Part shown: piece by piece, positions 56,701-64,000 of the stretch | Layout of the letters: the number at the start of each line of letters is the position of its first letter | Numbering within the stretch: position 1 is the stretch's first letter | Assembly: GCF_963576675.1 (NCBI RefSeq) | Contig: NC_088916.1 | Location: 6,587,001 to 6,651,000, forward strand | Reading direction: 5' to 3' | DNA length: 64,000 nucleotides | DNA from: Euphorbia lathyris | Lineage: Eukaryota > Streptophyta > Magnoliopsida > Malpighiales > Euphorbiaceae | Position numbers and translations under genes: made by a program | Notes under the pieces: generated by a model | Told to the model about the DNA's origin: nothing | The model's database searches: none | Seen by the model: only the letters and a program-made list of their open reading frames with translations

Positions 56701-57323
56701 TAGTTCCGCCTTTGTTCATATCTATTTCTTTTAGCAAATTAGCTCATTTTCCTTCCCAATAACAATCAATTGATTCTCAATCTTTAACTATATACAATTC
56801 TATTCTAGTGTTTAGAATGAAGAAACAAAAAGAACCTACAACACCTCATAGAAAATTCAAAATTCAATTACTTGAATTTCTGATACCGAAAAACCCCCAA
56901 AATTGAAAATTACAGTAAATTCCAGTTGCTAGGTATGAAGCAAAACGCAGAAAAATTAGCTGAAATGCAAGCAAAGTATGAACTGCAATCTAATTCAACA
57001 TAACACAAAACTGCAGGTACTGAAATTTTTATGCTCGAAGAAATTAAAAAGGTACTGAGCAGAGAAAAAGAAGAAGAAGACGAACCAGCAACAAGTCGGC
57101 GACCAGGAGCAGACACCAAAGTAGGAGGATTCCCACTAATAAGAATGGGCGTTGATTTCGATGCTGTTTTGCTGCTATAATTACAAATTAACTCCGTCTC
57201 CGGATGAGATGAAGAAGAACAGCAACAATAATTCGTTAATGGTAATTTTCGAGGAAGGGAAGAAGAAGAAGATGGAGAAGAAGAAGGTAGGTGAGATAAA
57301 GAGTTCAGACATATGGAACCCAT
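50742..57323 (-). CDS. SLP1: Shewanella-like protein phosphatase 1 (PPP-family), chloroplast
   Basis: Metal-dependent Ser/Thr phosphatase of the bacterial-like SLP group, chloroplast-located in Arabidopsis. Nine exons (minus): 57323-57086, 54939-54839, 54747-54634, 53999-53787, 53490-53355, 53178-52994, 52869-52781, 52566-52497, 50828-50742, for 410 aa with phases that agree throughout. Residues 1-60 are Ser-rich, a transit peptide. Phosphatase motifs: GDLHGD (81-86), GDILDRG (119-125), GNHE (154-157), CHGGLLPHH (about 259-267) and GHTP (349-352); the SLP-type RGYDSVVWNRLYSRD follows the HGG block. Exon 6 ends CAG|GCAGGT, so intron 6 is GC-AG; the nearby GT four bases on would shift the frame to a stop. 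Exon 7 ends ..AATTG|GTAAGT. Introns hold a 669-bp GAGCC-rich TIR repeat, a 5S-like piece and MITEs. It lies upstream of MCAT on the same strand. Confidence 0.93.
51126..51508. mobile_element. MITE 'GGCCCTGTTTGG' in SLP1 intron 8
   Basis: 383 bp, with ends GGCCCTGTTTGGGAATTAGC and, reversed, GGCCATGTTTGGTAAAGAGC. AAG sits on both sides (51123-51125 and 51509-51511), possibly a 3-bp duplication. Imperfect AGCTGTTAGCTG repeats lie near the left end. Superfamily uncertain. Confidence 0.55.
52603..52760. mobile_element. hAT-type MITE, GTTGCACGG family, in SLP1 intron 7
   Basis: 158 bp, ends CTACGTTGCACGGAC and, reversed, CTACATTGCACGAAC. The 8-bp flanks ATATACAG (52595-52602) and ATATACGG (52761-52768) differ by one base. 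This copy defines the family also seen at about 35080, 44689 and 54222. Confidence 0.7.
53682..53746 (+). repeat. 5S rRNA-derived fragment in SLP1 intron 4
   Basis: GATCATACCAGCACTAAGTC, then ACCAGATCCCATCAGAACTC and CGAAGCTAATTGTGCTT follow the 5' half of plant 5S rRNA closely (GATCATACCAGCACTAA.GCACCGGATCCCATCAGAACTCCG.AGTTAAGCGTGCTT). The 3' half is absent. It could be a piece of a Cassandra-type TRIM LTR, a 5S-derived SINE, or a stray 5S copy. Confidence 0.8.
54222..54345. repeat. GTTGCATGG-family repeat in SLP1 intron 3
   Basis: Left end CTGTTGCATGGAAACAG, right end TTTCCAGCACAACATAG; interior of GGAAAYGGA-type short repeats. No clear target duplication. Confidence 0.5.
55087..55755. 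mobile_element. GAGCCGAGCC-rich TIR element in SLP1 intron 1
   Basis: 669 bp: starts TAGGGCTGTAATCGAACCGA and ends, reversed, TTAGGGTTGTAAATGATCCG. It carries many CGAGCC/GGCTCG units at both ends with an AT-rich centre. Flanks GAATATGCG and AAGTATGCG match at 7 of 9, consistent with an aged 9-bp duplication. Confidence 0.6.
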
Positions 57324-57729
57324 TTTTTTAGTACTTTCAAATTAATTGTTTCTGTTGAAAGATAAATGTATATAATGTTTATGGTTGATTTGGCATTTGG
57401 AGGAACACAAATTAAAGATTCTCTTTTCTCAGCCAGGAATATCTTTAAATCCTACTACAGGTGTTAAATGAAGCATTGAGCACTCAACTTATATGGTTAT
57501 CTCAAAATGATCACTCAATTTCAATTTGTTTTAATAAAATCAACCAACTTTGAGTTTTGTCTCAATTTGATCATTCTGACGATTTCAGTGATTAAAAAAC
57601 ATCGTAATGATAACGTAGGTGTCATGTCAGCATGAGTCCACTCAGATTCTCTGATCGAAACGATACATGACATCCACGTATATGTCACATGGCTATTACA
57701 TGTCGATTGATAGCCATGTGACGCATCCG

Positions 57730-58501
57730 CAGAGGCGGATGTAGGGGTCAAAGGGGGCATTTGCCCCCCTTTCATCCCTAAACTAAACAAATTTTTTTAG
57801 TCCAAAAAGAATGGTTAAATTACAAAAATACCTCTAACGTTTTGGGCTAGGAGCAATTTTACCCCTAACGTTTAAAATGGTGTAATTTTATCCTTAATAT
57901 TTGAAGCCAAGAGTAGTTTTACCCCTTTTATAAAAAAAAAAGTAGTTTTACCCCTAACGTTGATAAATTGGGTCAATTTGAAAAATAATTCATCAAACTG
58001 TCTTCTCGGTCATGAATCTTGTCATCTACACTTCACACATGCGTTATTTTATCAGTAACAAATCACAAACATGTGTTGGGATATGAAAAAAATAAGAAAA
58101 AAATATTAAAAATATACTGTATTTTGTACGAATTAGACAAAGAAAATTCAAAAAATTTACCGAATTTATAAATATTAATCTTCAATTTTATTATTAAATT
58201 ACAAAAAACATTATATCTTTTTTTAGAACAAATTGATATGCAATTGGTGCAAAATAAAGAAAAAAAAATGACTGTATGTTATAATAGTGTCTGAAATTGA
58301 TCCAATTTATCAACGTTAGAGGTAAAATTGTTCTTGACTACAAACATTAGAGATAAAATTGCACCATTTTAGACGTTAGGGGTAAAATTGCTCCTGACCC
58401 AAAACGTTACGGGTATTTTTGCTCTTGGGTACAAACATTAGTCTAAAATAATTTTACATAGAGTTTTGCCCCCTCCTCTCTCAAATCCTGATCTGCCACA
58501 T
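57730..58501. repeat. Dispersed inverted-arm repeat, copy 5, with hAT-like ends
   Basis: Starts CAGAGGCGGATGTAGG and its other end, reversed, reads GTGGCAGATCAGGATTTGAG, like the CAGTGGCGGATCCAGG terminus at 29461. The arms are 'TTTTGCCCCCTC' plus degenerate GTTAGGGGTAAAATTGC units. It is the longest copy and shows that the dispersed family belongs to an element with hAT-like CAGTGGCGGA termini. Confidence 0.6.
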
Positions 58502-58864
58502 AGAGTAAGAAAATAATTTGAACACCCTTAAGTTGAAAACAGTAAAGTGACAAGTCAGCTTTTGAACCGACAAAACCAAGATCAATAAGGAGGCATTTGT
58601 GTCGCATGCAAGGGGCTTGTTTGAGCGCAGACATGCTCTTTTCTAGATGACAAACATGTTCTAAAAGCTGAGGGTTCAATACGGGCACTAGACGGAATAA
58701 TAAATAAGAACCCTTTAATAAAAAATATTTTACATAAAAAATATTTCAGTACATATATAATAAATAAAAAAGTATTTCATTAATTCTTTATTTATCTATG
58801 TATTAAATTTATTTAGTAAAAAATTAAAATAATTGCCATATATATATATGGGGGTGCTTTTTAT

Positions 58865-58990
58865 GGTTACTTTGTTTTTAACAAAGTACCATTACTTGGT
58901 GTGTTTTCACCATTGGATGATGGATTAGAAAATTAATCCAATGGTGAAAACACACAAAGTAAGGCTTACTTTGTTAAAAACAAAGTAAGC
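58865..58990. repeat. Hairpin MITE
   Basis: Arms GGTTACTTTGTTTTTAACAA... and ...TTGTTAAAAACAAAGTAAGC are nearly exact inverted repeats that continue through GTGTGTTTTCACCATTGG to a short loop at about 58920-58935. The transcript would form a stem of about 55 bp. Confidence 0.7.
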
Positions 58991-59930
58991 ATAGTCTTTA
59001 CCATATATGGCATGTCAAAAATTGTATCATTTAAAAAAAAAATAAACAAACCCATTAATTTTTCATTATTAATAATTTGATCTAATTTAAAGTATTATTT
59101 GATATAATTGTCAATAAGTTTTAAAAAGAGGAAAAAATTGCAGTCAATGGAGGTCCAACCTAGGCCCCTTTGAACAGAATTCGTGGTCTTAACCACTACC
59201 TTACTTGGTAGTTTTTTGATAAAAATTTACTATAGCTTAAATATACATAGATTTAAAAAAATATTTTGGGCCCCTTATAGCCATGGGCCCTAGGCCATTG
59301 CACTCCTGGCCTAGGCCCAGGGCCGGCCCTCCATATAAATAATTTCATCAATTGTGTGTATGAACACATTTATATGTTTTGTTTTAGGGTGTAAAGACAT
59401 GACACATGTTGGTTGATACCATTGGAAACTAAATAATCAGTTATATCCTAGAACTATCCTCCCCAGTCAGCTTGGAATGATTTAATTAGTTGGTTAAAGT
59501 ATTTTTCAATAAGTGTTCGGAACTTGATAAAAACACTTAACACTTTAGATCTTAAACGGACAAAATAAATCCATGTAAATTTACTATAGTTATATAATCA
59601 TCAGGAGCCCAAACATCAGAGCATATAAAGTCTAAAATCTAAAGGACCTGGGAAAAAAATTTGAGGAAAATCAAGTCCACGCGATTTGCTAACACAACAA
59701 GAATCACCACAAACTTGAATTGTTATTTCCATCAAAAAACATAATTGTATTCATTGCAAGTGTGCATTTAACAATAGCTAAATCCGCATGTCCTAAACAA
59801 GCATGTTATAACGAGAGACAAATATTAAAGGTCTGAACACAAGTAAAGTATCACTTCCTTTCAAGAAGAAGAAGAAAAAGAAGATGTGACTGTAGACACT
59901 GGAGTCGGAACCCTATGATGATATCCAACA

Positions 59931-61760
59931 AAGAGGGGATCAATGGAAGTGTTTTGGAATACATTTGAATGAAAGTCAAAAAAAGTCATAGAAAAGGTCA
60001 AACTGTCCAAGGTAAAAGTCAACATTATTATTGGAGTCAAGTTAGGTCCCAAATATCAAATAATATCATTGTACTCTTTATGAGCTTTCCAACGCCATAT
60101 GGCACGTCTAAATCAGAGGTCCAACGGAAAAGTTATGACTTACGGAAGTTTCGGTCAAGCTCGAGGTTTAACCTAAAAGTTGACTTTTTATACGGTTAAA
60201 ATTAGCTCTGAAGGTCTCATAGAGTAGTGTTCTCCTGGTCTTAAGGGTTTCAACGCAATTAACCGTGCATGATTCCGACATTAGACGAGAAAGTTATGAC
60301 CTAACAAAGATTTCTGGTGGTTCGGGCCCTATCGGGACTGCACCCTGCCGCGGCAGGGTATGTCCTGGGGGGCACCCTGCCATGGCAGGGTATGTGCAAT
60401 TGTGATAAAATTCGAATTCTAAATTCCTCACTCATCTCAAACTTATCTAATTAGCTTACTAATCAGAATATCAGGGAAAACCAATCTATATTCGGTTATG
60501 GATTGATTTTAGGAGTTTTAATAGGATTTAACTTCATTTAATTGGGTTTAAATATCTTTTATTCTCCTATAAATAGATAAGAACGAATTAGGGTTAGGGT
60601 AGCTACAATTAAACACCTCTTAGCCTTCCTTTTTCTAGGTCTAAACTTCTTTAAGTTAGAAACACGGAATTTGAGAGAAAATTAGGGTTCTAAGTTGAGA
60701 AATCTTAGATTGAGCGACTAAAATCTAGTCTTTAGGTTGATTTAATATTTCAATTGTGTCCTCACACTTCCATTAAGAATCCTCGGTTCCAGAAAGGTAA
60801 ATTCTGAGGGTAATCCACGACTTTAGAGTTGATTCTGTACGTTTTTAACATATCGGAGGCACACCTTGCCACGACAGAGTGCATGCTGCAACGGCAGAGT
60901 GCGCTGCCTGCCATGGCAGGGTGCTGCGCAGAATGGGCCAAACCTCTCATGTTCGCCCGTTTTGTAATTTTCACCGAGCGTTTTTCATTATACTGACTTT
61001 TTAATGTTCCTTGAGTGTCTTAAAACCTCTGTAATATATTAAATATCATTTTTGTCAATTTTAGTGGATAAAGTCGCTTTTAAATAATGTTCCTTTCTAT
61101 TTTAACGATCTTCAAGTGTTAACTCAAGCATGTTGTGGTCATTTAATGTTTTACCATTATATATGCGCTGGAAGTTTACTAACGTGTTTATTTTGGTTGA
61201 GTTAAGGGATAAACCGAAGTTTGTGGTGCAGAATTTATCTCGTAGACGGGACCTTGCCATGGCAGGGTGTGCCCTTAGAGGCACGCTGCCACGGCAGGGT
61301 ATGACCAGAATATGGACTTTTGCCTTATTCTTACTTGTTTGATATTGTTAATTGATTTTATGTGCAGCCAAGTGTATTTCAACAACGTCAAAAGGGAAAG
61401 AAGGCACGGAAATGTCCGAGTTTGTTTGTAAATGTCAATTTCATTTTGTTTTGGTAATTGTTTTTATGAGTTCATCCTTTTTTGCCTACTTCAAATCTCT
61501 AATTAAAACGGATTTCCAACCTTTGTGAAAACTCACACATATCACACATACCTCACGAATTTAAAAAGCTTAAAAGAGTTATTAATAGCTTGATTGTATT
61601 TAGAAATGCTAAGTAGGAGGCCGGTGGATTCACCGGGCGATTTTGGGGGTGCTTAGTACTTCCTTTCGAGGAGATATTAACCTTCCCCAAGCGTACCTAA
61701 CTTCCCAAACCCACTTGCTTCCCGCAAGGAATCTCAGTAACATTCTCGGACCTAAAATCC
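59931..61760 (+). repeat. Probable LTR region of a Tat/Ogre-type gypsy element
   Basis: A TATA-like CCTATAAATAGATAAG at about 60568-60583 is followed by a leader-like segment. Further on come GGTGCTTAGTACTTCCTTTC (about 61648) and, at 61751-61763, GGGTGGCGACTCT, the tRNA-Arg-type primer site style of Tat/Ogre elements. The pieces occur in the order expected for an LTR 3' half and PBS in plus orientation. No paired LTR or gag-pol is present in the window, and LTR ends could not be fixed. Confidence 0.45.
60340..61300. repeat. Dispersed palindromes CCCTGCCRYGGCAGGG
   Basis: Perfect or near-perfect copies: ACCCTGCCGCGGCAGGGT at about 60342-60359, ACCCTGCCATGGCAGGGT at about 60374-60391, CTGCCATGGCAGGGT at about 60908, CCTTGCCATGGCAGGG at about 61252 and CGCTGCCACGGCAGGGT at about 61283, plus decayed ones near 60865-60900. 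They come in pairs, like the palindrome array of the Athila element. Confidence 0.8.
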
Positions 61761-62050
61761 GGGTGGCGACTCTTTCTCCGACACCGGTCCTGCCGAGCTA
61801 GTCGTCTTCTCTAGTGGACCTCGAGTCCAAACAGCACCGTAGTAGTCATGGCGGACCTCCCGTGGGTGAAAGCCCATCGAGGTAGGCTTCGTCTATAGTG
61901 ACTTTTGAAAAGTCATAAGTGTGAAAAAATGTTTTGAAAAAATGTCCATCGCCACGTCATCAATCTAAGGCATGAGGGAAAAATCTGTGAGTTCGCTAAT
62001 GAAGGAAATTCATATCGTTATTTTCGGAGCGAAAAAGACCACAAGCTTAT

Positions 62051-62401
62051 TGTTGTGCGGAATTAATGAAAGATAAATAAACAAGCAATCGAAAAACACA
62101 GATTTACGTGGTTCACCAACGTTGTGTTGGCTAGTCCACGGGCAGAAGGAGAATAGTATTATTAGGAGGCGAAAATCAGCTTACAATGATTAGGTTTACA
62201 TAATGGGGTATTTATAATACCCAATCTAACCTAATCCAACTAGGAACCCATGATCCTAATCCCACTAGGAATCCATGATCACAATCCCACTAGGAACCCA
62301 TGATCCCAATCCAACTAGGAACCCATGATCCTAATCCAACTAGGAATCTGAAACCCAATACTACTCCGAATAGGAAACCCATGATTCAAGGCATTACGAC
62401 A
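62051..62401 (-). repeat. 3' LTR of a Ty1/copia element
   Basis: On the minus strand it starts TGTCGTAATGCCTTGAATC, right after a purine tract AAAGTGGAGATT (62413-62402), and ends CCGCACAACA. 351 bp. It contains a TATA-like TATTATAAATACCCC and a tandem run of TGGGTTCCTAGT-like 22-25 bp units (about 62240-62350). The 5' LTR lies beyond the window. Confidence 0.75.
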
Positions 62402-62508
62402 AATCTCCACTTTGACTTGAATCCTCCTGAAAACATAACAGATGCACCCATGATAGTGCCAGATGAACATACTTCTCCCTCTGCCTCAGAGTCGCCCCAA
62501 CAGGGCAA

Positions 62509-64000
62509 CTAATAATCTCTGACGTTTAGCAAGTCCAAACAGTGTTGAAACTTACTATGTGGAACAGGCTTGGTAAACATGTTAGTTGGATTGTCAGCAG
62601 TGTCTACCTTCTTCACCTTGACCCTCTTCTCACTTCTCAGAAAATGATACCTCACATCTATATGCTTGGTCCTCTCATGATGAACTTGATCCTTAGCTAA
62701 ACAGATTGCACTCAAGCTGTCACAATACACTGTAGCCTGATCATGGTGTAGACCAAGATCACTAACCAGTCCTTTAAGCCAAATCCCCTCCTTAACAGCT
62801 TCAGTCAGTGCCATATACTCTGCTTCCGTAGTAGATAAAGTCACTGTAGGCTGCAAAGTAGCTTTCCAACTGACAACTGAATCGCCAAGAGTGAAAACAT
62901 AACCATTCATAGATCTTCTACTGTCAACATCTCCAGCATAATCAGAGTCTGAAACACTCTGTATCACCTCCATAAATGAGACCAACGTCAGATGTACCTT
63001 TTAGGTACCGAAAGATCCTCTTCACAGCTTGCCAATGCTCCTTGCCAGGTTCACCCATAAACCTTCTAATGACACTAACAGACTGTGCAAGATCAGGTCT
63101 AGTGCAGACCATTGCATACATCAAGCTTCCTACTACACTAGCATAGGGAACTCGAGACATGTACTCCTTCTCTTCAGCAGACTTAGGTGCAAAAGCAATA
63201 GACAAATGTGCACTTGCAGCACTAGGAGTATCTATGGGTTTTGCGGTAGACATGCCAAATCTTGACAAGATCTTCTGAATATAGCCCTTCTATGACAGAA
63301 AAACTTTCCTTTTGCTTCTGTCCCTGTAAATCTCTATTCCCAAAATTTTCCGAGCTGCACCCAAATCCTTCATCTCGAACTCTGCGCTGAGAAGACCCTT
63401 CAACTTTTGAATGTCGTGCTTCTTCCTTGCAGCTATCAACATGTCATCTACATACAACACCAGATAGATAAAAGACTCATCTTCCAATTTATTGTAATAG
63501 ACACAACAATCATATGGGCTCCTGGTGTAGCCAAGCTGCATCATGTAGCTGACAAACTTCTTATACCACTGCCTAGGACACTGCTTAAGTCCATACAAGG
63601 ACTTCTTCAACTTGCAAACATAATTCTCCTTCCCAGGAATCTGGAAACCATCTGGTTGGGTCATGTAGATATCTTCCTCCAAATCTCCATGCAGAAAGGT
63701 TGTCTTTACATCAAGTTGCTCAAGCTCCAAATCCTGATGTGCAACTATAGCTAGCAACACTCTAATAGAGGTGTGTCTGACTACTGGTGAGAATATCTCA
63801 TTATAATCCACTCCCTCTCTTTGATTGAAACCTCTAGCAACAACTCTAGCCTTATACTTGACTCCCTCTGCAGGTGATATCCATTCCTTCATCTTGAGAA
63901 CCCACTTGCAAGTAATAATCTTTCTCCCTGGAGGTGGTATGAATAAATCCCATGTTTGATTCTTATGAAGGGATTCCATCTCATCTCCCATAGCAGCAAG
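62509..64000 (-). pseudogene. Ty1/copia pol 3' part (RT and RNase H), interrupted
   Basis: Reading leftward from the window edge: reverse transcriptase (CKWVLKMKEW, KARVVARGFNQREGVDY, QLDVKTTFLHGDLEEDIYM, catalytic YVDDMLIA), a TAG at about 63287-63289 within KVFLS-stop-KGYIQ, then PYASVVGSLMYAMVCTRPDL and [14 protein letters not shown] in a second frame, a frameshift near 62950-62985, and RNase H in the third frame ([38 protein letters not shown]) to the stop at 62509. One nonsense change plus one frameshift mean this copy cannot make a full polyprotein. gag, protease and integrase lie outside the window. MGDEMESLHKNQTWDL is the usual start of the copia RT domain. Confidence 0.9.

Larger units (their letters stand above)
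57324..59930. other. Intergenic repeat-rich region upstream of SLP1
   Basis: No gene recognised. Contains a partial TIR repeat (about 57480-57600), the dispersed repeat copy 5 (57730-58501), a hairpin MITE (58865-58990) and, at about 59130-59330, a piece ending in CAGGGCCGGCCCT, a hAT-like terminus. Confidence 0.55.

Overview
The window is nuclear DNA of a flowering plant, almost certainly a eudicot. It has intron-split genes with GT-AG splice sites and chloroplast or mitochondrial targeting, a tRNA-Gly without an encoded CCA, Au-type SINEs, an Athila-type Ty3/gypsy element primed by tRNA-Asp, Ty1/copia remains and many small TIR elements. Genes occupy a minority of the bases; the rest is AT-rich, transposon-derived DNA.

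Five protein genes and one tRNA can be built exon by exon with consistent reading phase. They are: mitoferrin, a mitochondrial iron carrier (+, 6513-11825, 2 exons, 325 aa); a PBCP-type PP2C, the photosystem II core phosphatase (-, 36549-30337, 10 exons, 323 aa); tRNA-Gly(GCC) (36659-36729); an acidic 170-aa protein of unknown function (+, 38816-39401, 2 exons); plastid malonyl-CoA:ACP transacylase (-, 46893-42387, 10 exons, 368 aa); and the chloroplast Shewanella-like phosphatase SLP1 (-, 57323-50742, 9 exons, 410 aa). From memory, Arabidopsis holds these families on two duplicated segments (At2g30160/At2g30170/At2g30200 and At1g07010/At1g07020/At1g07030). This window would then keep the combined ancestral set. 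Three of the products act in plastids and one in mitochondria.

Layout: 1-6500 is intergenic and holds a 1.44-kb Mutator-like TIR element with a solo LTR inside it, then a small degenerate copia element with a hAT-like element inside it, then a Tourist-like MITE. 6.5-12.3 kb is mitoferrin, whose 4.3-kb intron is full of insertions. 13.7-25.6 kb is a young, nearly intact Athila-type element, followed in its own orientation by a second primer-binding site and a truncated gag, the whole flanked by a 24-bp direct duplication. 25.6-30.3 kb is repeat-rich AT DNA. 30.3-57.3 kb is the gene cluster, with TIR elements, SINE and 5S-like sequence in introns. 47-50.6 kb, between MCAT and SLP1, holds retroelement debris and a poly(A)-tailed retroposed sequence with a 12-bp target duplication. 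57.3-64 kb is repeats, a probable Tat/Ogre-type LTR region, and the 3' half of a Ty1/copia element that runs off the right edge.

The most unusual items are the LTR-internal-LTR-partial-internal arrangement with its 24-bp target duplication, the palindrome arrays in the two gypsy elements, the non-canonical GA 5' splice site in MCAT, and the many Mutator-type TIR elements with exact 9-10 bp duplications.
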